Shown here one piece after another: positions 1-11,236 of a stretch of 64,000 nt of DNA (position 1 is its first letter; each line of letters starts with the position of its first letter). The notes beneath the pieces were generated by a model. That model searched no databases and was not told the origin of the DNA. It saw only the letters and a list, made by a program, of their open reading frames with translations. A program made the position numbers and the translations under genes. The stretch spans positions 18,601,501 to 18,665,500 of the forward strand of contig JALDNG010000022.1 in assembly GCA_024349245.1 (NCBI GenBank), in the 5' to 3' direction. The stretch is from Neodontobutis hainanensis. Lineage: Eukaryota; Chordata; Actinopteri; Gobiiformes; Odontobutidae.

Positions 1-553
1 TAAACCATTAAATTAAAAAGTGAGGTCAAATGGAGATTCTTTATGGATTTTGTCAGTGTGTGGATGACTCGTAGGATGCTACCATTAGGACAGGTCCCAT
101 CTGAGAGACTCTGCATGACAAACAGGCATCACACTTTTTCTTGTCTGCTCATCTCTCAAACATCCATAAAATACATGTCAGCTGCATCTCTGAGCTCCCT
201 CTCATCGAATCTTCTCCTCACACCGACTCCTCCACCTGACTTCTTCATTATTCATGGTTTTAAAATATTCTGATGTAATTAAATCAGGTCAAAGTCACGT
301 CAAGGTCTATACTGCACATTGAAAAACAACCTCTCTCTGCTTTTTGTGCCCACAAATGGAATACTATTACAGTAACCCTAAGACATAAATCATTTTTTAT
401 GAACTAACCTTTCTGTGTCTTGTCTGCATGTCCTTTCTTTGCTACCACTGAATTTCCCGAGGCACTCCAGCCTGATGCATGTGTAAGTGAGAATGTAAAG
501 TGAATGAATGTGAATGGTTGTTTGTCTTTTTCCACGACTGGATATACACACAG

Positions 554-716
554 TCAGAGAAATGAAGCATCACGCCAAGCCCCCCTTATTTTAGATAAAA
601 AGAGTCCAATCAATGAGGTCCTCCCGAGTGACCGGACTCCTCACATATCTCTAAGAGAGCACCCAGCCATCCTGCAGAGAAAACTATTCAGCCGCAAGAT
701 CCTCAAGACCCAATGA
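554..716 (+). CDS. Candidate terminal coding exon of an unidentified upstream gene
   Basis: I do not recognise this sequence. An open frame ends in TGA at 714-716 and reads like real protein in its last 45 or so residues: mixed charged, proline and leucine content, ending RKLFSRKILKTQ. A pyrimidine-rich stretch followed by ACACAG at 548-553 could be its splice acceptor. An AATAAA at 1464-1469 could end the transcript. It sits 11 kb before rgs4 on the same strand. It could equally be a chance open frame: it is short, no partner exon can be seen inside the window, and no motif supports it. Confidence 0.22.
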
Positions 717-1870
717 CCAGAGGTGAGAGTAAGAAAAAGATCATCCAAAAACTGGTGTGGCTAGAACACTGGAACAACAAAGCTCATTGATGTCGCCAGG
801 CTGTTTGTGGCCAGTTCTTATTTTGGGCTGGTGCAATGTGTATTGAAGGGCAGTGGAAGGAAGGGGTCTGGACAAACCAAACCCTGGACAAGAACAAAAT
901 CATTTCGTGGTCACCCATCATTTTTGAATATGCTTTTATTTGAACCTACATTAACAATTAGAATTGACCAAATTATTTAGACCATCAGTATATTAAGTTC
1001 CAAAACACTCCTGTAATGCACTCCCTGCACCTGTCTGTAATACACAATATATCTTTATCAAAGTGACTGAAGTGATGCAAAAGAATGTTTTACAATATTT
1101 TAAAAGATGAAATCCATTTGTGTGGAGGACATTCCTCTGCAGAGTGGACTATGTGAAAAATGCTCTTACTCTTTAGACACTAAATGCACTGAAGGAATGT
1201 TATCTTAATTGTGTACAAACCACCCCCTCCCTCTGCCACACGACTTTCACGTTGAGTAAAGCTGTTGGCTCTTTCTGTAAATGACACATTTCCCAGGTTT
1301 CTTTAAATTCTCCTAATAACTATGCAACCTTGGTTAAATCTTATTATTTTTAAATCTAACCTTCTGAGGTATTGAGCAGTTTGAGTGGGTCATGTGACAG
1401 AATACAGAGCATTTATGGACCTTTGCAGAATGTGACATTGCCTCTGAACAGTTCTAGCCACAAAATAAATCTCTGTGCAGATCTGAGTGTGTACTGTTGA
1501 TGAAGGACGTGTGGTACATTATGACATCTGCGCTGAGCCCATGAGTAACAGGCATTGTACAAGAGCTCGTCTGTCAAAAAGACGCGTGACGCAGATGCAT
1601 GCAGTCAGCTCAGAAAGTATATTTTGGCCTAAGGTAACGTTAGAAATGAGGTTTCAAAACAAAAACAACAAGATTCTGAGTCAAGTTCTATACATCTTCA
1701 TTTTCAGAAAGTCCTGCTCTTATTATGTAACAAGCATTAATGTAAACTGTGGTTCAAGTGATTTATCAGAATGACTTTTTTAAAATAATCTTGAAAAAAA
1801 ATATTTTTTGCATATTTTATTTTATTTTTTATTTGTGTGGATTTTTTTTTTTTTTAATCAAACTAACCAA
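717..1870. other. Non-coding stretch
   Basis: AT-rich sequence without credible coding potential. It contains a possible polyadenylation signal at 1464-1469 on the + strand and a T-rich low-complexity run at about 1780-1860 just before a dispersed repeat. Nothing else recognised. Confidence 0.5.
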
Positions 1871-2060
1871 GATTTATTTGTATTTAGCCCAATATCACAA
1901 CAGCCACCTCAAAGGGCTTAACAGACTACACCAGACAACACCCCCTGGCCTTAGACCCTCCATCAGGGTAAGAAAAAACTCCCACAGAAGCACAGAAGGA
2001 GGGACTGTTTCCCAGGACGGACCGGCCGTGCAGTGGATGTGTCCAGGACACTTGAAACAA
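1871..2060 (+). repeat. Dispersed SINE-like repeat fragment
   Basis: The block starting GATTTATTTGTATTTAGCCC and running through a CCCAGGACGGACCGG stretch resembles a family scattered widely in fish genomes. It is more GC-rich than its surroundings and is preceded by a T-run. Exact family and boundaries are uncertain. An open frame across it (1749-2186) is incidental. Confidence 0.45.
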
Positions 2061-4427
2061 CATAAAAATAAAAGTATATTTACAGAACCATTAGTTATAT
2101 TAGTACAGAGGACAGAGTTCAGACAACTATTTTATTACATAGTAGGTCAAGCGTGTTACTCACTGCGCCACTATTCTGTTATATAAGTTAAGTTTTTTTA
2201 TGAGAAGAGTGACAAAGAATAATAATTTTTAAAAATTTTTCTTATAAAGGCCTTTTTACCTTTATTGATACTTAAAGGTTGATAGGAAACATTTGATGAT
2301 CAACACTTGATGCACAAATGTACCCTTTTCATTTAAATAAACAAGTTATGTGTTGCTAATCTAGAAGAAGGTACTTTTGGTTTTAGGTAAAACTGGGACA
2401 ATTGGGACTGTTGACGAGAGGTTTTTATGGATAATTAACAGTACATGGGACAAGACTTTTTCTCCAAACACCTTGAGAAAACCTTTTTTGAGGTGACCGA
2501 ATAAACAACCTTCCATATTTGTTGTTTTGAACTGTACAATATTCTCTGTTTATTATTCAGTTTAAGTGATAAATACACCAAGCTGTCCCTTTTCCAAAAG
2601 CTCTGTAAGCATAAGCCCAATGTCTAATATAAACACTGTGTTTAATCAAGTCATCTGTCATCAGCTGCAATCCCACCATCTGCTTCAGTCGTCTCTCTTA
2701 AAACAGCAGATGTAGGTGAACGTGACAAAACACTTCCCATGATGCAAAAAAATACAAAAACATTCACAACACGTTCATCTGGAATTACAAAATCTCTAAA
2801 ATAAAGAACATAGGCCTACAGCTTTTCGTTTTTATGGACGTGCATTGTGCTTTCATGAAGTGGAAATTTCATTTGGTCACTTTTGTACTTCTTTTGATGA
2901 AGAAACTAAGACCACACTGCTCCAGTAGAAACGTGCCTTTTGACTCCGAGTGTCTGTGAGAGCGAAGGGATGAACGGACACTTGACTGTCATTGATTAGC
3001 ATTTAGCTTCCAAACAGCGGACCTGATTTCCAAACCTTCATAAAGGGACACTGTGATTTTCAGCAAACCCACTGACAGTCCTTCAGATAAATCATGTGGG
3101 TGAGATCATACAAAACAGCAGTAAAACAACTTTCTAATGGAAGTCAGTGGCAGACAGCAAAGGCCAGAACTTCTTTCATTTTGGAGGAAGTCCTCATTCA
3201 AAGATCTGATGAAGAACAAACATGAATTTAGCTTGAAACATGTAGTAACATTGTATGTCTCCAGATAAATATTTCAAAAGTGAAGAGGAAATGAGAAATG
3301 ATGGCGAATATTTACACTGTATATTCTGGAAACTAGGAAGAAAAAAAGAGCAGACGGGAGGACCATAACTGACCATAACACCGGAAGCACTTTAACATCA
3401 TGTGAAAAAAGAACTAGATAAACTAATTATACACTGTGTTTATGAGTAAAAAAGATCAAATTTGGTTATTACAAAGGGCCGAGCCAAAAGGTTGAACATA
3501 TTTTACAGATATTTTCTGGAACATTTCTTATCAAAAAGAGACATGGTCGTCCTATGTTTACCATTTGAGTTGAATTCATGTACATTTGTTTTTGATATCT
3601 CCATCTTGAATTCTGCAAAAAGGTTGTTAAAGTGATATAAAACAATCTGTAGGTAAGTAATGCTTTTCAGAAAAGGATATTCAGTCCTGCAGTGGTGTAC
3701 TGTTAAGTTTATGACACAATAACTTTAGCTAAAAAAGAACAAGTCAAAATGTTTTAAGCTCATTTTAGAATTAATTTGAAATGCAAAACTTTAATTTAAT
3801 TAATTACTGTCTTATGGGGCTATCTTTGGCTGTATTACGTATTATGTGGTCTTCTAACGTTGGTTTCTATCTGCACTGAGCTGATATTAGACATTGAAAT
3901 GACAGTTGACTCATTCTTTGTCTATGGTTGTGAGAAGTATCTGCAGGATGTACATTCTGCATGGGTTTAACTTTATTTTCTCTGAAACACTTTATAATTA
4001 CATCAAGGAAAACCACACTTATGTGACAATATAAGGTTCATTTTATGCCTTTTTGAAGCTTTTAGCCTTCATTTAATCTTTCTGTCTTGGAGCTAAGTGA
4101 GAGGTAATGAGGAGGACTGACGTGTTGTTGTATTGCAATGACACTGACGTCACATGAGTGTTGCTTTATTGTGCTTATAGGGCTTACGGTGGGTTCTGAT
4201 TGTATTTTGAAATGTGCACAGCTCAGTTTTGATTAGATCCTGTCAGCCTGTCTCCATGGCAACTGAGTCAACCCCATCTCCCAACAAAGGGAGGTCTGGT
4301 CTAAAGGTGGTCCTGACAATATGGGACGTATGGAAGCAGAATGGAATGGAAACTGCACAAACGTGTTCATTGTTAATGTGAATGTGGTAAGAGCAAGGGA
4401 TTTCTTTCCTACTGTGTGGTGAGGTGA
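2061..4427. other. Non-coding stretch with one consensus CRE
   Basis: AT-rich and gene-free. The only discrete site noted is a full palindromic TGACGTCA at 4145-4152, the consensus cAMP response element, followed by CACATG. It lies about 7.9 kb upstream of the rgs4 start, so any role is speculative. Confidence 0.4.
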
Positions 4428-4460
4428 AGGTTCTCAGTCATCCAGGTCATCTTGAAGATT
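4428..4460 (+). repeat. Fragment of a dispersed repeat (TTCTCAGTCATCCAGGTCAT core)
   Basis: The core at about 4430-4451 recurs with few changes on the opposite strand at 25734-25762, next to a long hairpin, and in a weaker copy at 63781-63806. Three related copies in 64 kb indicate an interspersed element, probably a MITE-like terminus. Confidence 0.5.
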
Positions 4461-6214
4461 CTGCCCACTATTTACAACAGTGTTCTGAAACTTAAATCAA
4501 AACTGTTTCACTCTAAAAAAACAACAACACCTTAATGGACTTGTGACATTAACAACTCCTGAACGACTCTCACATCAGTCACACTGTCCTTTCAGAGCTA
4601 ACGACTATGAGACCAGAACAGCCTGGTCCTATCAGGTTTAGTTTCAGGTCAAACCCCTCCCTCTTGAGATAAAGCTCAGCTCTCTTACCAGTTGAACTCC
4701 AAAATTGAAAAAGCAAAATCACATTAAAATACCACTCTTTTATGTTGAAATGATATTAGTTAAAAGACCATAGTAGACAGGTTTATTTCTCCCGTTCTGA
4801 AGAGAACAGGAGAACGCAGTCTTCCTCACAACACGTATAATAAAGAAAATAGACCAATACACTGGCCCCTAGCAGAGTCCTTTTGTGCAAAATACACTAA
4901 AATGAACTACTGTTTCAGAAGACATGTTTTTTCTTCCAACTTTTCACTTGGACAGTCTCTGTTTGTAAAGAAATACTGTACTGCTGATAGCACAGTTGCA
5001 CATAGAGATCTGCGCCCCCTACTGGCCATTGGCTACACATTGCTACGTTAATGACAAGTTCTGCAAAAGCTGTAAAATACTGACTCTTTATGAAAGTACT
5101 AATACATACATTAGAATTTTTGTTATTTACAGTGGAAATGTCACTGAAGATACCTCATACAAAAGCATAAGTAACAATAATACTATCCTGCAGGAATTTA
5201 TTAAGGAGTTTGAGATCAAATAAATTTTTCCCTCAAATGACTGTAATTTAAAATGAGAAAATCTCACAGTTGCATTAACATGCTTTAACAACACTAAAAA
5301 CAACGCAGCACACATTTAAAAAAAACAAAAAACAAAACATTGGTTTAACTTTTACAGTGTTCCTATCATCCCTTGAAAACAAAGTCATTTTGAGAGAAGT
5401 CATTTCCATGTGTAAATTTTGGTGCACAGATTAGCTTAAAACTCAATTAATACAATATCCAGGTCTGATTTTTTCTACCCTCCGAGGCTGCTGTTGGTTG
5501 TAGTAGACTGGACTTTAAACTGAAGCAAAGAATAGTAAAAAGTATTCCTGCTAATAACTACAAAGGAACCCCCAAAGAGTTGAAAATGAGGGTCTTTTTA
5601 ACCATTAATGAGAAAATGCTCTCCTGCTTTGTCAAGCAAATGTCCTGGAATGACCTGGATTGGGATTTTTTACTCTCCCACTTCTCTCCAAAAGCAAGAT
5701 GCAACTGTTTTTTAAACTTGAGGGACTCTCGCAGTAAGCGCTGACTGTGTGTGATACGTTAAGAGTGTGTGCTGTTTTTATTCTATGAGGCTAGACAAAA
5801 CTTGACCTTGAACACTGAGATAAGTTTTGAAATATTTTACGATTTAATCAGTAGAGAAGATTACTGGAATTAGTTCAATCATGTCTAATTTAAATTCAAT
5901 GGCCACCCCTCTTGGTCTGTTGACACGTACAAAGGCCAATGCCATGCAGCCACAGGACTTTGGATCTCAGCACAATGGATCCACGATGTCTAGCCATCTG
6001 GAAATCAAGACATTTTGAGTTGCCTTTTTATCTAATGCTCATCAGTGCACAATCCCATTAGAGCAGACAGAATGGTTTTGATAGAGGATTCGTCCACTGG
6101 CTTTGCCCAAATCAGTGCTATCCATCTTCATTCAAAACAACAGGACTAATGGCTGTGTCCAGATATGTAACGGGAAATGAGTCACACAATGTCTGCTGTG
6201 AGACCTTGTTTTGT
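4461..6214. other. Non-coding stretch
   Basis: No coding, RNA or mobile-element signature recognised. Short open frames at about 4996-5315 on both strands lack codon structure and homology that I can recognise. Confidence 0.45.
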
Positions 6215-6760
6215 CCTGGTCCAGAACTTGTATGATCATTCCTAGTTTGTTAATTACTTTAGTCTTAGCTTGTCCTGATGTGGTCAATGTTTAGCCATTG
6301 GTCAGTTTCTGGTTTTGCCCTGGTTTTAGACCTGGGACAATCTTGCTTAGCCCTGGTGTATTCCTAAATTAGTCCTAGTTCGACCTTGATTAAATCCTGG
6401 TATATAGTTTTAGACCTAGTTTAGATATCGTTTCAACATAATCCTGTGTTGGGACCTGGATCAAATATTGTACAAATTGAAGACTTGAGGTCTTTTAGAC
6501 CTGAGTTATTTGTGAGTTTAGTCCCTGTTTTTTGATGTGTGACTTTTGATTTCAGCCTGGGTTTAGATCCAATTTAGTCCTTGTTTAGGTCTTATTTGGC
6601 GTTGGGTTTAGTTCCAGGTTAAGTCTTGATTTGGCCACAGTTTGGGTTAGGATTTCTCCTCATTTAAATGTGGATTTAGTCCTTGTTAGATGTGTGCTTG
6701 TTTGCTGATTTTATCCTGGTTTACTGCTGGTTTGGTCCCTGATTTTTCTCAGTTTACTTT
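6215..6760 (+). repeat. Degenerate TTTAGTCCTGG tandem array
   Basis: About 550 bp built from imperfect copies of a TTTAGTCCTGG/TTTGGTC-like motif at irregular spacing (for example near 6300, 6350, 6390, 6520, 6580, 6690 and 6720). It looks like an old minisatellite eroded by point mutation. Related decayed arrays occur at 10580-10745 and 15770-16140. Confidence 0.6.
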
Positions 6761-6889
6761 AAAAACACTATCAACCAATAATACATTACAATGAAAAATA
6801 CTCCGTTTCATCTTGAATCTGTAAATTGGCTGATGCTTTGGGTACAGATGGATAAATGAAAACATGTTTGCACCAATCACCAATCAAGT

Positions 6890-7755
6890 GAGTATTTACG
6901 TAGGTCTGTATCAGTGAGTGAAGGTTTGAGGGGGCAGAACCAGTGGTGGTCTTGTAGGCCAAGAGCATAGCTTTGAACTTGATGCGAGCGTTAACAGGGA
7001 GCCAGTGTAACCTAATGAAGAGAGGAGTTACGTGCGCTCTCTTCAGTTCGCTAAAGACCACTCTTGCCATTGCATTCTGAATCAGCTGCAGAGGTTTGGT
7101 TGTGCAGCAGGGATACCAGGCAGTAGACTCAGAGTGCTCCGATAGGAAAGGTCTAATTTTCCTAATGTTGTAGAGGATGAATCTACAGGACCTGGTGGTG
7201 CTGGCAACATGACTTGTGAAGTTTAGTTGATCATTAATTACCACTCCCAGATTTCTGGCAGTGCTGGACGGTGTAATGGTTGATGAGCCTAGTTGAATGG
7301 ATGGTGTAATGGTTGATGAGCCTAGTTGAATGGATGGTGTAATGGTTGATGAGCCTAGTTGAATGGACGGTGTAATGGTTGATGAGCCTAGTTGAATGGA
7401 TGGTGTAATGGTTGATGAGCCTAGTTGAATGGATGGTGTAATGGTTGATGAGCCTAGTTGAATGGATGGTGTAATGGTTGATGAGCCTAGTTGAATGGAG
7501 AGGTTGTGGTGGGTCTTTGGGTTGGCCGGAATCACAAGCAGTTCCGTTTTTGCAAGGTTCAGCTGCAGTGATTATCCTTTTTCCAAAGTGAGATGTCACT
7601 CAGGCCGAGAAGTGAGCAGAGACCTTCGGATCATCAAGTTGAAATCCCAAGTGCAGTTGTTTGTCATCCACATAGCAGTGATAGGAAAAGCCATGCTTCT
7701 GAAGGACTGACCCGAGGGATGTAATTCTTATGGAAAAGAGTAGGGCTAGTTAAAC
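6890..7755 (-). pseudogene. LINE reverse-transcriptase fragment, catalytic box to C-terminal region (inverted segment)
   Basis: Read on the - strand, the sequence begins with a hydrophobic RT stretch, reaches the catalytic box HCYVDD (around 7655-7690) and continues through a typical L2/CR1-type C-terminal region with ARNLGVV, RSCRFILYNIRKIRPFL and RAHVTPLFIRLHWLP. An open stretch of about 250 codons (6786-7535) covers the C-terminal half, but its last 35 or so residues run into non-LINE flank. The frame changes near 7600 and there is a stop between the catalytic box and the C-terminal part. It is a fossil, not a gene. Confidence 0.8.
7271..7501 (-). repeat. 33-bp tandem repeat, seven units, inside the LINE fragment
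   Basis: Seven nearly identical 33-bp units (starts 7271, 7304, 7337, 7370, 7403, 7436, 7469). The unit is a multiple of three, so the - strand frame stays open and reads SIQLGSSTITP seven times. A LINE of this type would have this peptide once, so the array is a later local expansion. Units differ only by an occasional C/T change, so it is recent. Confidence 0.9.
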
Positions 7756-7756
7756 A

Positions 7757-8190
7757 CAACATACTTCAGAGCTTTTGTTATTTTGTTATGGTGTGAGTCT
7801 AACCCAGTGTGTGTTCTCTTGTTTCCCCAGTCTTTGTCTCCCTCGTGTGGTCACTTCTGTCCTTTTGTTTTTCTCTCCTGGCTGGTGGGAGTGGTCGGCA
7901 GGCAGGTGCAGCTGTTCTTCATTTTGCATCAACCACAGTAAAGACTCCAAGCTTTCTTCCACTCATCGCCAGATTGTTCTGTCTACTCAGTGGTAGAGCA
8001 CTACGGCCTAGCATTTTTGATCTTGTGAGAGTTTTTACCTAGAAGTCGCTACTTGCCAACGAGCCCATTTTGCCAGGACTACGTCACGCTTCAACCACGC
8101 CAAGTCATTAACATTATCTGTACAATAAACCAACTTCTAACCTCACTAACTTCTCTCTGCTTTGTGGTTCTGCCTCTGGCTCCCAACAGC
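7757..8190 (+). mobile_element. Probable solo LTR or LTR fragment inserted in the LINE
   Basis: This 430-bp block interrupts LINE reverse-transcriptase sequence on both sides. It has LTR-like features: a pyrimidine-rich leader, an AGTAAAGACTCC stretch where a TATA-type promoter would be, an AATAAA near 8125, and a possible ...CCCAACA end. No second LTR, internal region or clear target duplication is seen. It could also be part of another retroelement 3' end. Confidence 0.4.
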
Positions 8191-8366
8191 TTTGGCAATT
8201 AAGGGAAGGAGGAAAATCGGTCTTTAGTTTTCTAACAGTGTAGGGTTCAGTGTGGGTTTCTTCAGTAATGGTGTGACGCGGGCCTCTTTGAAAGCTGTGG
8301 GGAATGACCCAGTGGAGAGAGATGAGTTGATGATGTGGGGATTGGATCCAGCAGGATCATTGACAT
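8191..8366 (-). pseudogene. LINE reverse-transcriptase fragment, N-terminal boxes (inverted segment)
   Basis: On the - strand the sequence reads as the first RT boxes of an L2-type LINE: SFPTAFKEARVTPLLKKP, then LNPTLLEN followed by an in-frame stop where a tyrosine is usual. It ends at the LTR-like block. The RT sequence between this piece and the catalytic-box piece at 7755 (roughly 90 residues) is missing. Confidence 0.75.
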
Positions 8367-8486
8367 TTTACTGTATACCATTAGACCGCATCATTTATTG
8401 GACATTGTATTTCTGCTGATCTTACCATTACCCTGCTGTAAATGTCAACTCATCATTAATCACTTTTATATTTGATTATACTGTAT

Positions 8487-8880
8487 GTTCCTGCCAGATC
8501 CCTGCAAATGAACAACGTCTGGTGGTACCATCCCAAAAAGGAAAAAAAAATTAATATCTGTTCCACATTGGTGGAATGATCTACCTGCTGCTACACGATC
8601 AGCAGATTCTGTACCCATCCTTAAGAAACTCCTGAAAACACATCTCTTCAGTCAACACCTGACTGACCAACACTGAATTCTACTTCCTTTCTATCTCCTT
8701 TCTTAAAAAATTAAATATAAATTCTCAGCTTAGCTTTATGCTGGGCTTTAACAGACTATTTTTTGGTGCACCTATGATTTTTGTTAGCTTGTGTTGTTAT
8801 AATTGCTGTCATTGTTTTCCTCACTTGTAAGTCGCTTTGGATAAAAGCGTCTGCTAAATGACTAAATGTGAATTTAAATA
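8487..8880 (+). mobile_element. L2-type LINE 3' end with (TAAATG) tail
   Basis: The + strand opens with RLVVPSQK coding sequence (about 8508-8535), continues through the C-terminal end of the ORF to a stop near 8675, then a 200-bp 3' UTR ending TTGTAAGTCGCTTTGGATAA ... GCGTCTGCTAAATGACTAAATG. The same 3' UTR end is present at 40205-40362. Several frame breaks. Confidence 0.85.
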
Positions 8881-9403
8881 TAGGTGACCTATTTCACTAA
8901 AGTGACACATTTTTAATTTGCAGCAAAAGAAAAATGGCCCATTCATTCAGTGATTTATTCAGATGTTGACAGTATCAAAACTGCAAAAAACATATGGTTA
9001 CATAGTAAATTATCGCAAAGGTGAAAACATATACAAAAAAAAAATAAATACAATATTTCTGAAACAGCCTTAAACTGTAAGATGTACATGAAGGACAACC
9101 AAAGTGCCTCTTATCATTCCAAAATGAAAAGCAGCAATGTTATGGTGTTTATTAAGTCATTCTTGCTTTGCATATGACACTGTCCACTAGGAGCCTTACA
9201 ATCAAATAAAATCAAATAAAATCAGTGGCCCAAGTTTCTGCTACGCGGAGATAAGGTGTTTGAAACAACTGTTTTACAGAAATAAGGTTATAGGTTTGAG
9301 TAATTTCTGTGTTTGACTCCCCATTTCAGCGAGAAACATTTAAAGGAACGTTTTCATTCAGTTGTTCAGTGCTCCACCCTGTGTACTCTGTTGTCCTCCA
9401 CCA
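8881..9403. other. Non-coding stretch before minisatellite A
   Basis: AT-rich unique-looking sequence. A short AATCAAATAAAATCAAATAA run occurs near 9200. No gene recognised. Confidence 0.45.
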
Positions 9404-10550
9404 CCCAAAGACAGGCCAAAGACAGCCCCAAAGACAGGCCAAAGACAGCCCCAAAGACAGGCCCAAAGACAGGCTAAAGACAGCCCCAAAGACAGGCCAA
9501 AAGACAGGCCAAAGACATCTCCAAAGACAGCCCCAAAGACAGGCCCAAAGACAGGCCCAAAGACAGGCCCAAAGACAGTCCCAAAGAAAGGCCAAAGACA
9601 GCCCCAAAGACAGCCCCAAAGACAGGCACAAAGACAGGCACAAAGACAGGCACAAAGACAGGCACAAAGACAGGCACAAAGACAGGCACAAAGACAGCCC
9701 AAAGACATCTCCAAAGACAGGCCAAATACAGCCCCAAAGACAGCCCCAAAGACAGGCCAAAGACATCTCCAAAGACAGCCCCAAAGACAGGCCCAAAGAC
9801 AGCCCCAAAGACAGGCCCAAAGACAGGCCAAAGACAGGCCCAAAGACAGGCCCAAAGACAGACCCAAAGACAGACCCAAAGACAGACCCAAAGACAGACC
9901 CAAAGACAGGCCAAAGACAGACCCAAAGACAGACCCAAAGACAGGCCAAAGACAGGCACAAAGAAAGGCCAAAGACAGCCCCAAAGAAAGCCCCAAAGAC
10001 AGACCCTAAGACAGACCCAAAGAAAGGCCAAAGACAGACCCAAAGACAGACCCAAAGAAAGGCCAAAGACAGACCCAAAGACAGACCCAAAGACAGACCC
10101 AAAGAAAGGCCAAAGACAGGCACAAAGAAAGGCCAAAGACAGCCCCAAAGAAAGCCCCAAAGACAGACCCTAAGACAGACCCAAAGAAAGGCCAAAGACA
10201 GACCCAAAGACAGACCCAAAGAAAGGCCAAAGACAGACCCAAAGACAGACCCAAAGACAGACCCAAAGAAAGGCCAAAGACAGACCCAAAGACAGACCCA
10301 AAGACTGACCCAAAGACAGACCCAAAGACAGACCCAAAGAAAGCCCCAAAGACTGACCCAAAGACAGACCCAAAGACTGACCCAAAGACTGACCCAAAGA
10401 CAGACCCAAAGAAAGCCCCAAAGACAGACCCAAAGAAAGCCCCAAAGACTGACACAAAGACAGACCCAAAGACAGACCCAAAGACAGGCACAAAGACAGG
10501 CCCAAAGACAGACCCTTAGACCGGCACAAAGACAGACCCAAAGACAGAAA
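9404..10550 (+). repeat. Minisatellite A, 11-12 bp unit CAAAGACAGRCC
   Basis: About 1.15 kb of head-to-tail copies of a CCAAAGACAGGC / CCCAAAGACAGA unit, mostly 12 bp with 11- and 13-bp variants. Block structure is visible: GGCACAAAGACA repeats (9625-9690), then GACCCAAAGACA (9860-9945), then a duplicated block with GAAAGGCC variants (about 9960-10260). Because the unit has no stop codon and is often a multiple of three, long frames stay open on both strands (PKTD/QRQA on +, GLSL/VCLW on -). These are not genes. It ends about 1.4 kb before the inferred rgs4 start site. Confidence 0.95.
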
Positions 10551-11236
10551 CAAAAAGCTTTGGTCAACTCCTGTTTCAACCTTTGTTGAGTTTCAGTTTA
10601 GTCATATTTTGAAAAATGTGTATTTCTTAACTTATTTCTTAAGTCCTGGTTTAAGCCTGTGTCAGAATTTGATTAGTCTTGGTTCACCTCAAAATACAAA
10701 TAACATTTATTTAATTATTCTCAGTGCTATGTTTAGTCCTTCATTTAGCCATTGTTTACTTCTGGACATACTGTTACATTCAAATGTGAATAAAATCTGA
10801 AACAAAACCACTGATTCATTTGATTTAAATAAAGAGCAGCAATCAAGCCCCAACTTTTTGCAAACGTTCAGTCATTGTTTATAAATCAGTCAATGGCAGG
10901 CGTCCATTTTACAGACACCAGCATGTTTTCCTCATCGAGCTCAGTCCCCAGACGTCTGAATGTCACCATCTTGTGAGAACCAGGCCTTAACTCTCTGCAG
11001 GGTTTGGCTGTTGTTTATTATAAAACATGACAGCGTTTGGTGAAGAACATTTTATTTATTAGTTCCCACATGCCAACAGGCCTTTATAAAGTGGTTCCTA
11101 AAGAAGGTTTTGCATTTCTTGGCTATTATTCTTCCCTGATGTTTTTTTTTTATCTATAAAATTATACAGCTTCACATTTATTACGTATTTGATTTAAGAA
11201 ATAATGTTGCGACTCAGCTACTGCAGTCTTTATGAT
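10551..11236. repeat. Decayed TTTAGTCCTGG repeat (10580-10745) and non-coding flank
   Basis: Directly after minisatellite A, 10580-10745 holds TTTAGTC/TTAAGTCCTGG-like copies related to 6215-6760. The remainder to 11236 is AT-rich and unassigned. Confidence 0.5.

Larger units (their letters stand above)
6890..8880 (+). mobile_element. 5'-inverted L2-type LINE (twin-priming structure) with nested insertions
   Basis: The 3' part (8487-8880) is on the + strand and the reverse-transcriptase part (6890-8366) is inverted on the - strand. The inverted segment breaks off in protein just before the place where the + segment resumes, which is the arrangement twin-primed target-site reverse transcription gives. 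The inverted segment is further interrupted by an LTR-like insertion (7757-8190) and carries a 33-bp tandem expansion (7271-7501). The element is dead: several stops and missing middle RT sequence. Confidence 0.7.

Noticed and set aside
1749..2186. 145-codon + strand open frame
   Set aside because: It runs through T-runs and a dispersed repeat; not a gene.
7271..7501. Regular 33-bp repeats as a CRISPR array
   Set aside because: There are no spacers: units are directly head to tail, in a vertebrate genome and inside LINE sequence.
6786..7535. A 249-codon - strand gene
   Set aside because: It is LINE reverse-transcriptase C-terminal sequence with a tandem expansion and non-LINE flank at its end; catalytic part is out of frame.
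9309..10589. Long open frames (426, 417 and about 210-230 codons) on both strands
   Set aside because: They exist only because the 12-bp minisatellite unit lacks stops; composition is pure period-4 repeat with no start context or domain.
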